Assembly (NCBI GenBank): GCA_964577055.1
Contig: CAZNWC010000008.1
Location: 1-64,000, forward strand
Length of the DNA stretch: 64,000 nt
From: PNNG01 sp964577055
Lineage (GTDB): Bacteria; Bacteroidota; Bacteroidia; UBA7662
Direction: 5' to 3'
Of the stretch, positions 27,251-36,081 are shown one piece after another. Position 1 is the first letter of the stretch, and each line of letters opens with the position of its first letter. The notes beneath the pieces were generated by a model, which did not search any database, was not told the DNA's origin, and worked only from the letters and a program-made list of their open reading frames with translations. Both the position numbers and the translations under genes were made by a program.

Positions 27251-27281
27251 TTGGATATTTTAGCAACTTCTACTAATTCTG
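27251..27281 (+). promoter_or_regulatory. Promoter of the second giant surface protein
   Basis: TTG (27251-27253), 20-base spacer, TAATTCTG (27274-27281), one mismatch from TAnnTTTG; the ATG follows at 27300. Spacing equals that of the paralogue's promoter. Confidence 0.6.
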
Positions 27282-27299
27282 AAACCATTAATTGTTGAT

Positions 27300-30200
27300 A
27301 TGAACAGAATCTTTACCTCACTTTGGGTGGCTTTGCTGTTGTTGATTGGAATCCAATCGGCAGAAGCACAAGTAATCGTCACCATTGGCACAGGCACTAC
27401 TGCCAATACCAACACCACTTATCCAGCGCCATACGGCAACTGGTATTGGGGTGCCAGGCAGCAGTACCTTATCCGCGCAAGCGAAATCATTGCGGCTGGC
27501 GGAACTCCTGGCTTTATTTCATCGCTGGGTTGGAATGTTCAAACGGTTCAAGCGGTGGCCCTCACCGACTTCACCATCCGCTTGGGAACTACAACTGACT
27601 CTGTGCTGAACACGACCGCATTCATTGGCGGAACCACGCAGGTCTTTAACGTGCCAAGTTACACTGAGGTTGCAGGTTGGAATACCCATGCATTCAGCCA
27701 AAACTTTTTTTGGAACGGTACTGACAATGTGGTGGTAGAAGTTTGCTTTAACAACACTTCGTACACGAATAATGCATTGGTGTTTAATACCAACGTTGGC
27801 TTCGCAGCTTCCACTTGGTACATTGCTGATGCTGCAGGTGTGTGTACAAACCCTTCGCCCTTCCTTAGCTCTTCAACCAGTCGCCCGAATATGCAATTGG
27901 GCTTTTTGCCAAATACTGGTCGTGATTTGGGAACCGTTCAGCTCATTTCGCCCAGTCCATTGGCTTTAGGTGCGAATTCTGTAACTGTTCGTTATACATC
28001 GCTTGCGGCTGATACAATTCTCAACGCGAATTTGGGCTATCAATTGGACAACAACTCGCCCGTAACAGTTACAGGTCACACTTTCTCAACGCCATTGTCA
28101 GCTGGTCAAGGTGAAAACTACGTATTCCAAACCCCGTTGAACATTACAGCAAATGGCAATTACACGCTCAAGGTTTGGAACAGCAATGCCAATGGATTAG
28201 GTGCTGACCAAAATACGGGCAACGATACACTCACGTTCAATTTGTGTACATCACTGAGTGGATCTTATACTGTGGGCGGCACTTTGGCAGATTTTCCAGA
28301 CATCACCTCAGCAGTTGCTGCTTTGCGCAATTGCGGTGTTGCTGGTCCCACTACCTTTTTGATCAATGATGGCACCTATTATGGCAGCTATAACTTAACT
28401 GGAATTGTTGGCGCGGGTGGTACAAACAGCATCAATTTTGTAAGTGCTACTTCCATTCCTGGCGGGGTTGTGCTCATCCAAGACACGGTAACCCCAGTGA
28501 CAGGTGCACGACACCATTTCTCAATCAATGGCATCCAGAATGTCAGCTTCAATGGTTTGACTTTCCGTCGTACCCTTGATGGTACCGCGCTTTCAGCCAT
28601 CATTTTGCTCGAGAACAATGCGGACTTTGCCACCGTTACCAACTGCGTGTTCGATGACCAAACCGGGGGAGGCTACTTCAACAATTACGGTATCCGCATC
28701 AACAACTCGAATTACGCCAATATCATTGGAAACGTATTTACAAATTTCTACTATACTATTTATGTTAACGGTCCGACCGTGAACTCAACTTATGCCGAGG
28801 GCATAAACGTTACTGCCAACCAGTTTACAGGCTACCGCTATGCCGTATATTTCATCAATACGCGCAATCCAATTGTAAGTGGTAACCAGTTCAATGGCTT
28901 GAACAGCAGCTCTACTTTCGGATACGGTATTTATATGAGCCGTGCATCTGTTGCAACAATTGCTGATAACAACATCACGGGCAAACTTGGAAGTGGTGGT
29001 ATCTACTTGTTCAACATGAACCCTGATTCTTTGGGTGGTGAAAACCGGGTGTACAACAACGTCATTGCTGGTATTGCTGATGCAAGCACTACGTTGATCA
29101 ATTACGGCATTTATTTCTCTGGATCGTTCAGTGCCACAGCTACCAACCCGGTTAACCCGCTCGACCAAATCTCGATTGTGAATAATACGGTAAGCGTATT
29201 AAATCCAAGTACCACAACCAGTGTGCATGGTGCCATTCACCTTACAGGTGGTAGCACTACTACGCCGGCCATTTCGCGCATGGAGGTCCTAAACAACAAC
29301 GTGATGGTACAAGCACCTGCTGGTGGGGCGTTGCCCACCAACTACCAACCATTTTACTTGGTAGATCAGCAGATCGAAGATTCGCTGGTATCAAATTACA
29401 ACAATTTCATTGCCCTCGATGCAACAGGTGGCATTGCAATCAACCCTGTGGTACGATTGGCAAGTAATAACTATGCAACCATTGCTTCATGGACCGCGGC
29501 TTCTGGTCAAGACACCTTCTCGTTGAGCGTGAATCCCGACTTTATCGCACCAACCTTGCCTATCCCTACAAGCTTGGCACTCGACAACAAAGCGACTCCT
29601 GTGGCTTATGTGACCGCTGACATCACTGGTCAAGCACGTTCGGCAACCACACCTGACGTAGGTGCATATGAATTTGTTGGCTTGCAGTTCTCGCAAATTA
29701 CAGTGACCCCATTGGCCGACACTTTGGTTACACCGAACCGTGCCATCGTAGCAAACATCCAAGATTCGACTGGCTTGATAACCACGAGCCCGAATGCTCC
29801 GCGGATGTTCTACCGCAAGAACAGCACAGGTAGCTGGGTTGTTGACAGCACTGCTACTGTTACCGGTAACAATTTCAGCTTTACATTCAATTATGCCGCA
29901 CTGGGTGGTGTTGCTGCGCTCGATACCATTGAGTACTACTTTGCAACCTTCAACAGCGGTGGCACGGTGACTACTTCTCCTCTGGGTGGAAGTGGCACCA
30001 ACCCATTGGGCAACGTGGCTCCTCCGATTCTTTATCGCTATTTGTTGCTTGGACAAGCCAGTGGTAATTACTTGGTAGGGGTAAGTAATCCGAACGCGAG
30101 CTTCCCCACCATTACGGCGGCTATGAATTTCTTGGCCAACAGCTTGGTTACTGGACCAGTAACGTTCACGCTGATTGACTCTAGTTATGGTCCAGCTGGT

Positions 30201-33200
30201 GAAACCTTCCCTTACACTTTGGTGCCGCGTCCGGGTTTAAGTGCCACCAATAACATCAAAGTTCGCATTGATAGCAGTTTAACCAACGTCAATGTGACCG
30301 GTTCGAATGCTACAGCCATTTTCAGATTAAATGCCATGAAGCATTTTGAAATTGATGGTGGCAATGCACAAGGTGGACGCGGATTGACAATTACCAATAC
30401 TTCCAATGCGTCGAATTCGGCTGTTATTTACATGCGGAATACTTTGTTGGATGGTAACGTGAATATCACCTTGCGCAATTTGCGTGTGGTGGCTGGTTCA
30501 AATACCGTTACTTCTACATTTGGTATTACTGGTCAGGGCACTTCTGTTTCAACGGGAGGTACCGGTGACCGCATGGACAGCATCACCATTGAAAATGTTG
30601 CAGTTGAGCGTGCATACTATGCCATTTTTGTGCGTGGTACCACGGCCAATCCTGCGCGCAATCTGCGTATTCGTAACAACGTGATTGGCTCAACAGATAC
30701 TTCACGTTTCGTGATTTTCAGAGGTATTGATGTGCAGAACGCGCCCAAAGCGCAAATCACCGGCAATACCATTTTCAACATGGTAAGTAGCACAGCAACA
30801 ACCCAGTCTGCCATTGAATTGGGTGGTACACTCAACGACTCTGTGAATGTTTCGCGTAACACCATTTGGGGCATCAAAAACCTTAATACGGGTGGTTGGG
30901 GTGCTTATGGTATCAATACCATTTCGGGTTCCAACTACTTCATTCACAACAACGTATTGTACGATATTCGGACGACGAACTACTCGAATACCTCCACTTC
31001 GTTTAACGCTTTTGGCATTCGCCTCGCTGGTGGAACTGGTCACAGGGTGCATTACAACTCCGTGAACTTGTATGGAACATATAATATCCCGGGTACATTC
31101 ACCAATGCTGCAAGTGCGGCTGCTTTCTGTGTGACTTCTACCGCTGTCGGCAACATTGACGTGCGCAACAATATTTTCAATATTACAAGCACTTCTACCG
31201 GCACTGCCCAAAGCTCATTCACTTCAGTATGGTTCCCAACGGGCTATAATTTTGCGACCAATGTATTGAACAACAATGCTTATCACACCGATACCACATC
31301 GCAACACTATGTTGGACGTGTTGGTACTTCAGCTACAGGTCCGTTCTACTTGACGGTGCAGGATTGGAAGGCCATTTCATCGGTTGGTAACGCCAACAAC
31401 GATGCTTTCTCGGTTCCTCCAGTTGGTCGTGAACCAGCGCCGTTCACCTCTGCCACAAACTTGGTGATTCCTGCTGGTGTAACTACTGGTGCAGAATCAG
31501 GTGGTGTGGTGATCGCCGCTTTGGGAACACCAAATACCGACTTCAACAATGTTAACCGCCCAGCAGGTACAGGTACTGCCCCAGATATGGGTGCCTACGA
31601 ATTCAATGGTGTGGCATTGCCTGACTTGTTCCCACCAAGTATTGATTCGGCATTTATAACTCCAGATGTGGCTCAGTGCGCACCCACTGCGCGTGCAATC
31701 AGTGTTTGGGCACGTGATAACTTGGGTGGTGTAGGCATAGACAGCGCTTTCTTGCGATACACAGTGAATGGCGTTCAACAAACGCCCATTTCCCTCACGC
31801 GTATTTCAGGAAGCCCTGCCTCGGGTAACTGGACAGGTACCCTGCCTGCTGCAGCACTTCCAAACCAGACCATACAAGCCAGTGTTGTGGTGCGTGATTC
31901 GAACGGAAACTTCTCTTCCGTGCGCAGCTTCTTACAATATGCAGACGATTATTTGGCCGTTAATGCTGGAAATGATACTACGATTATAGCGGGCGATACT
32001 GCAACCCTCATCGCAGCCACAACAGGTTTCGCTGGTTCAGTTGTTGTTGATGCAAGCAGACAAGGTGGAAATGGTTCGGCGGGTGTTAGCTTCAATGTTC
32101 GCGCTATTTCGGGTGTGGTTTTAGACAGTTTGTATGTTCCACTTTACGGAACCGTTGGTAATTTAGCTACCGTAGACGTTTGGTACAATACGACTCCTGT
32201 TAACGGGGCTCCAACCGTTTCTACAGCAGGTGGCTGGACACAAATTGTGACTGCTGCACCTGCTTTAATTCGGAATTCGGGAACAACAGGTGGTGCACAA
32301 GTGACTGGAGTTGCGATTCCTGGTAACATTACCATACCTGCTGGGCAGACCTATGGCTTCTTTTACCAAGTGACCAATGGAAGCACAGTGTATACCTCGT
32401 GGAGTGCTGCCAATGTTGATACTTTTACTGATGGCAACATTGTAATTTATACCGGACAGAATATCGGTTATGGTGGCAACGCACCCAACCCAACATTCCA
32501 CCCACGTCAGTTTAATGGTTCACTTGGCTATAAGTCGAGTGCACGGGTAAGCTGGACTGAATTGGGAAGTACAGTTGTAGTAGGAACGGGTGATACCTTG
32601 CGTGCGACCCCAGCCTTCACCACTACCTACGTTGCTACTTTGACTGATTCAATTTGCTTCAAGACCGATACTGTAACGGTTACTGTGGGTACACTTAACA
32701 TCGATGATATTGGTATCACGCAAATGTTAACACCTCAAAGTGTTCCAGCGCTGAACCAGCCATATGCTATCAAGGTAGTTATTACCAACTTCGGTAATAC
32801 GCCGGCAACTGGTTTCGACGTTGCCTACAGCATTGGCGGTGTAGAATTGAATGCCAATGCCATTAGCCGTACTGTTGCGCCTGGTGATACCATTCACCAC
32901 ATCTTTACACAGGCTTGGACACCAACAACGGGTGGTACCATTAAATGCTGCGTATACTCAAAATGGTCAAGCGACGTCGACTTGAACAACGATACTACTT
33001 GCGCCACTTTCTTGAATGTAAGCGTTGAAGAGCAAGTTGGATTGGTTAGCCGGGTTTATCCGAATCCAGCTGACGGAATTGTGAACTTCGATTTTGGTGC
33101 AGCAGAAGGTGTTGGAACCTTGCAAATCAGAGACCAATTGGGTCGAGTAGTATACGCTACGACTGTAGATTTGAGTCAAGGATCCTTGCATGAAGTGAAG

Positions 33201-33287
33201 ACCCGCGAATTGGCAGCAGGAGTTTACAACTATCAGTTTATTCTTGAAGGCAAAGTGCAGCAAGGTCAGATCATGATTAGACGCTAA
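27300..33287 (+). CDS. Giant T9SS-secreted surface protein (1995 aa), paralogue of the one at 15880
   Basis: Signal peptide 1-23 (LLLLIGIQSAEAQ). Then a YPAPYG module (residues about 27-202), a CARDB-like stretch, a first beta-helix-like region (about 325-790), a short Ig-like region, a second beta-helix-like region (about 935-1420), a jelly-roll-like module of a different type (about 1581-1745: VVVDASRQGG...SLGYK), a CARDB-like domain and a T9SS sorting domain (SRVYPNPADGIVNFDF...VYNYQFILEGKVQQGQIMIRR). The last 200 residues closely match the paralogue, including GFDVAYSI, GVELNANAISRTV and TIHHIF. No catalytic motif seen. Adhesion or glycan binding is a guess from architecture. Flanked by its own promoter and terminator, so a single-gene unit. 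Confidence 0.88.
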   Translation: MNRIFTSLWVALLLLIGIQSAEAQVIVTIGTGTTANTNTTYPAPYGNWYWGARQQYLIRASEIIAAGGTPGFISSLGWNVQTVQAVALTDFTIRLGTTTDSVLNTTAFIGGTTQVFNVPSYTEVAGWNTHAFSQNFFWNGTDNVVVEVCFNNTSYTNNALVFNTNVGFAASTWYIADAAGVCTNPSPFLSSSTSRPNMQLGFLPNTGRDLGTVQLISPSPLALGANSVTVRYTSLAADTILNANLGYQLDNNSPVTVTGHTFSTPLSAGQGENYVFQTPLNITANGNYTLKVWNSNANGLGADQNTGNDTLTFNLCTSLSGSYTVGGTLADFPDITSAVAALRNCGVAGPTTFLINDGTYYGSYNLTGIVGAGGTNSINFVSATSIPGGVVLIQDTVTPVTGARHHFSINGIQNVSFNGLTFRRTLDGTALSAIILLENNADFATVTNCVFDDQTGGGYFNNYGIRINNSNYANIIGNVFTNFYYTIYVNGPTVNSTYAEGINVTANQFTGYRYAVYFINTRNPIVSGNQFNGLNSSSTFGYGIYMSRASVATIADNNITGKLGSGGIYLFNMNPDSLGGENRVYNNVIAGIADASTTLINYGIYFSGSFSATATNPVNPLDQISIVNNTVSVLNPSTTTSVHGAIHLTGGSTTTPAISRMEVLNNNVMVQAPAGGALPTNYQPFYLVDQQIEDSLVSNYNNFIALDATGGIAINPVVRLASNNYATIASWTAASGQDTFSLSVNPDFIAPTLPIPTSLALDNKATPVAYVTADITGQARSATTPDVGAYEFVGLQFSQITVTPLADTLVTPNRAIVANIQDSTGLITTSPNAPRMFYRKNSTGSWVVDSTATVTGNNFSFTFNYAALGGVAALDTIEYYFATFNSGGTVTTSPLGGSGTNPLGNVAPPILYRYLLLGQASGNYLVGVSNPNASFPTITAAMNFLANSLVTGPVTFTLIDSSYGPAGETFPYTLVPRPGLSATNNIKVRIDSSLTNVNVTGSNATAIFRLNAMKHFEIDGGNAQGGRGLTITNTSNASNSAVIYMRNTLLDGNVNITLRNLRVVAGSNTVTSTFGITGQGTSVSTGGTGDRMDSITIENVAVERAYYAIFVRGTTANPARNLRIRNNVIGSTDTSRFVIFRGIDVQNAPKAQITGNTIFNMVSSTATTQSAIELGGTLNDSVNVSRNTIWGIKNLNTGGWGAYGINTISGSNYFIHNNVLYDIRTTNYSNTSTSFNAFGIRLAGGTGHRVHYNSVNLYGTYNIPGTFTNAASAAAFCVTSTAVGNIDVRNNIFNITSTSTGTAQSSFTSVWFPTGYNFATNVLNNNAYHTDTTSQHYVGRVGTSATGPFYLTVQDWKAISSVGNANNDAFSVPPVGREPAPFTSATNLVIPAGVTTGAESGGVVIAALGTPNTDFNNVNRPAGTGTAPDMGAYEFNGVALPDLFPPSIDSAFITPDVAQCAPTARAISVWARDNLGGVGIDSAFLRYTVNGVQQTPISLTRISGSPASGNWTGTLPAAALPNQTIQASVVVRDSNGNFSSVRSFLQYADDYLAVNAGNDTTIIAGDTATLIAATTGFAGSVVVDASRQGGNGSAGVSFNVRAISGVVLDSLYVPLYGTVGNLATVDVWYNTTPVNGAPTVSTAGGWTQIVTAAPALIRNSGTTGGAQVTGVAIPGNITIPAGQTYGFFYQVTNGSTVYTSWSAANVDTFTDGNIVIYTGQNIGYGGNAPNPTFHPRQFNGSLGYKSSARVSWTELGSTVVVGTGDTLRATPAFTTTYVATLTDSICFKTDTVTVTVGTLNIDDIGITQMLTPQSVPALNQPYAIKVVITNFGNTPATGFDVAYSIGGVELNANAISRTVAPGDTIHHIFTQAWTPTTGGTIKCCVYSKWSSDVDLNNDTTCATFLNVSVEEQVGLVSRVYPNPADGIVNFDFGAAEGVGTLQIRDQLGRVVYATTVDLSQGSLHEVKTRELAAGVYNYQFILEGKVQQGQIMIRR
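27378..27905 (+). repeat. YPAPYG module, copy 3
   Basis: VTIGTGTTANTNTTYPAPYGN, WYWGARQQYLIRASEI, GWNTHAF, FFWNGTDN, VEVCFNN, WYIADAAGVC and RPNM follow the same order as the two copies in the paralogous protein. It sits at the mature N-terminus, as does copy 1. Confidence 0.85.
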
Positions 33288-33308
33288 TCAGATAGTATTT
33301 TTGTAAAT

Positions 33309-33333
33309 GAACGCCGGCCATGCGCCGGCGTTC
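33309..33333 (+). terminator. Terminator after the second giant surface protein
   Basis: A perfect 10-bp stem GAACGCCGGC/GCCGGCGTTC (33309-33318 with 33324-33333), loop CATGC, then GTATTTTT. It lies 21 bases after the stop. Confidence 0.85.
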
Positions 33334-33360
33334 GTATTTTTATACCATTACAATTTGGAC

Positions 33361-33924
33361 ATGCGAGAATGGCGGATTACACAATGGCTGATTAAACACC
33401 GAAAAAAGGTGTTATTGTTTGCTTTGCCATTTGTCTTGGCGATTGGTTTGGTGTTGGTTTGGCCAAATCAAACTTGCAATGATGCGACAGCAGATATGCA
33501 AGCACTGCTGCATGATCCATTTTTGGACGATTTACGACTCGTTTTAGACACAGTTGCGCTCGAGTCGCATTGTGATTCATTCAGTGTAATTTTTGAGAAA
33601 AAGCTTTGGGTGTACAGCAATTGTAAACGGCAGAAGGCACCCTTAAAAGCTTCATTCAACGCAGCGGTCGATGAAGGAATTGTTGAAGCTTGGATGAAAG
33701 CAAAAGGGATAGGAGCAGTGCATTACCACTTTCCTGGGTTGAGCATTGAATTTCAAACAAGCCTTTCAAGCCCATATGTATACCGAATGGTTTACAGTCG
33801 CGACAAGATAGGAAACCAACCCACTTTGCATTGGGTGCAATGCGATCAACTGTCTGAGACGAATCCTTCCCGCTTTTTTATTCGACTGGCCGATCATTGG
33901 TATCTGTCGGCAATAGCGCGCTAG
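33361..33924 (+). CDS. Membrane-anchored hypothetical protein
   Basis: I do not recognise this 187-residue protein. A basic N-terminus (MREWRITQWLIKHRKK) precedes one membrane helix (VLLFALPFVLAIGLVLVW, about residues 17-34), which suggests anchoring with the remainder outside the cytoplasm. Four cysteines occur in the visible body, so disulfides are possible. The ATG at 33361 was chosen because the longer open frame (from 33307) starts inside the terminator of the previous gene. It ends tail to tail with the penicillin-binding protein, with only one base between stops. Confidence 0.6.
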   Translation: MREWRITQWLIKHRKKVLLFALPFVLAIGLVLVWPNQTCNDATADMQALLHDPFLDDLRLVLDTVALESHCDSFSVIFEKKLWVYSNCKRQKAPLKASFNAAVDEGIVEAWMKAKGIGAVHYHFPGLSIEFQTSLSSPYVYRMVYSRDKIGNQPTLHWVQCDQLSETNPSRFFIRLADHWYLSAIAR

Positions 33925-33925
33925 C

Positions 33926-36076
33926 TCAGTCGCAATTGGTTGCGATGCTCATGTTTTCGGGTGCTTCGAAAGGACGAGGACGCAGGTTTAAGTTTTTATC
34001 GGCATAAATCCGTTTAAAGAATTCGCCCCATATAGGCAATGCCGAATTAGCACCTCCACCCAAAGCAGTAGTTCTAAAGCGCACGGCACGGTCGTCGGCA
34101 CCAACCCAGCAACCCGCGGCGAGGTCGGGTGTAATGCCGATAAACCAACCATCAGAGTTGTTTTGGGTAGTACCGGTCTTACCGCCAATTTCATTGGTTA
34201 AATTGTACCTAAAACGCAAGCGTCTAGCGGTACCTTTATCAACAACGCCTTGGAGCAATTTGACCATGGCATAGGCGGTTTCTTCGCTGAGGGCTTCTCT
34301 GGTCTCGGGATAAAACTCGGCAAGCACATTGCCGTTTTTATCTTCAATGCGTGTGAGAAATAGTGGTTGCGACCATACTCCTTTGTTAGCAAATGTGGCA
34401 TAAGCACCTACCATTTCATAAACGCTCATGTCGAACGCTCCTAAACATAAGCTCGGGAATGGTTCCATATCACTGGTAATGCCCATGTTTCTGCTGAGCT
34501 GAATCACTGCTTCAGGACCTACTTGTTTCATGAGGTAGGCAACGATATTGTTGATTGAGCCGGCCAGGCCTTGAAACATATTCAATGCGCCACCATTTTT
34601 ACCATCGTAGTTTTTCGGTGTCCAGTTTTGGAATTGCTCGAATGTGACGGGTTGATTGGGTATTTTCAAACAAGGATCAAAACCATTGTCGATGGCGAGG
34701 GTGTATACCATCGGTTTAAAAGTGGAGCCTGCTTGGCGTTTGGCCGTAGGATTCACGTGGTCGTATTGGGCGAAATCGATATCGATGCCCCCAACCCAAG
34801 CTTTGATTTGACCGCTATGGGGTTCCATGGCCATGAATCCTGTATGTAGGAACTTTTTCGCATACCGAATGCTGTCCATTGGGCTGATGAGCGTATCAAT
34901 CCAGCCGTTCCAACTGAACAGCCTGGTTTCAACCGGGATATCAAACATCTGTTCTATCTCTTCGGTGGAATAGCCTTCTGCTTTAAGTGCACGGTAGCGA
35001 TCGCTGCGCTTCATGCCCATGGTCAATATTTCTTCGTGCTCGCCCCAAGGTTCACGCCCTTTCCAATGATTGAAAAATGTTTCCTGCAAGTCCTTCATGT
35101 GTGCTTTTACCGCTTCTTCAGCATGTAATTGCATCCGCGAATCGAGTGTAGTGTACACCTTTAAACCGTCTTTGTACAAATTGTATTTTGATCCATCAGG
35201 TTTTCGGTTTTCTTCAATCCATTTATTCAATTCGATTCGAAGGTATTCCCTAAAGTAAGTGGCCAATCCAGCCGAGTGGGATTGGGGCCGTAAATCGAGT
35301 TTGATGGGCAATGATTTGATGCTATCGGCTTGCACATCGGGCAAATAGCCATACTTCACCATTTGGTTGATGACGGTATTTCTGCGCAACAGCGATCGTT
35401 CAGGGTTACGTACTGGCGAGTACAAAGTAATGCCTTTCAGAATGCCAACCAAAACAGCAGCTTCTTGAACGTTTAGTTTTTTGACGTCTTTGTTGAAATA
35501 GGTTTTCGCTGCCGATTTGATGCCAAAACTGTTGTAGCCAAAGTCAACGGTATTGAGGTACATGGCCAATATTTCAGGCTTTGTATACCTGCTTTCAAGC
35601 TGGATGGCAATGACCCACTCCTTGAATTTTTGCATGATACGTTCAGGGGTAGAGCTCGCTCTTTGTCCACTGAAAAGATTTAAAGCAAGCTGTTGGGTGA
35701 TGGTACTAGCCCCTCCTTTGCTACCCAAGAAGACAATTGCCCGCATCAATCCGCGAATATCAATACCGCTGTGGCGCTCAAAACGCGCATCTTCAGTGGC
35801 AATCAAGGCTTGAATGAGGTAGGGCGATAGCTCTTCGTACTTCGTAAATGAACGGTTCTGGATGTAGTATTTCCCCAGAACAACACCATCCGCAGAAATC
35901 ACCTCGGTGGCCAGTGAGCTTTTTGGATTTTCGAGGTCCTCAAATGTGGGCAATTCACCGAAAAAACCTGCACTGATGCCATAGAAAAATACAACGACCA
36001 GAAGGATTCCGGCTCCAAATATCAACCAGAAACGGAGGATATACTTCATATATCCAGATGCTTGTTTGGCAGCCAT
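33926..36076 (-). CDS. mrcA: Class A penicillin-binding protein 1A (transglycosylase/transpeptidase)
   Basis: Bifunctional peptidoglycan synthase anchored in the inner membrane (helix about residues 12-34). The GT51 domain shows IATEDARFERHSGIDIRG with catalytic Glu95, then GGASTITQQLALNLFSG. The transpeptidase domain shows RQAGSTFKP with the nucleophile near Ser451, AGSINNIV (SxN motif) and GGKTGTTQNN (KTG motif). Length (716) is normal for Bacteroidota. It lies 5 bases downstream of sprE/porW, so the two probably form one operon transcribed from 38690. A second ATG (MKYILRFW) lies nine codons in. Symbol given by family; ponA is equally used. Confidence 0.93.
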   Translation of the reverse strand: MAAKQASGYMKYILRFWLIFGAGILLVVVFFYGISAGFFGELPTFEDLENPKSSLATEVISADGVVLGKYYIQNRSFTKYEELSPYLIQALIATEDARFERHSGIDIRGLMRAIVFLGSKGGASTITQQLALNLFSGQRASSTPERIMQKFKEWVIAIQLESRYTKPEILAMYLNTVDFGYNSFGIKSAAKTYFNKDVKKLNVQEAAVLVGILKGITLYSPVRNPERSLLRRNTVINQMVKYGYLPDVQADSIKSLPIKLDLRPQSHSAGLATYFREYLRIELNKWIEENRKPDGSKYNLYKDGLKVYTTLDSRMQLHAEEAVKAHMKDLQETFFNHWKGREPWGEHEEILTMGMKRSDRYRALKAEGYSTEEIEQMFDIPVETRLFSWNGWIDTLISPMDSIRYAKKFLHTGFMAMEPHSGQIKAWVGGIDIDFAQYDHVNPTAKRQAGSTFKPMVYTLAIDNGFDPCLKIPNQPVTFEQFQNWTPKNYDGKNGGALNMFQGLAGSINNIVAYLMKQVGPEAVIQLSRNMGITSDMEPFPSLCLGAFDMSVYEMVGAYATFANKGVWSQPLFLTRIEDKNGNVLAEFYPETREALSEETAYAMVKLLQGVVDKGTARRLRFRYNLTNEIGGKTGTTQNNSDGWFIGITPDLAAGCWVGADDRAVRFRTTALGGGANSALPIWGEFFKRIYADKNLNLRPRPFEAPENMSIATNCD

Positions 36077-36081
36077 AATGC

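Noticed and set aside
33307..33360. Longer start for the membrane-anchored hypothetical protein
   Set aside because: The first codons lie in the hairpin of the terminator for the giant surface protein.
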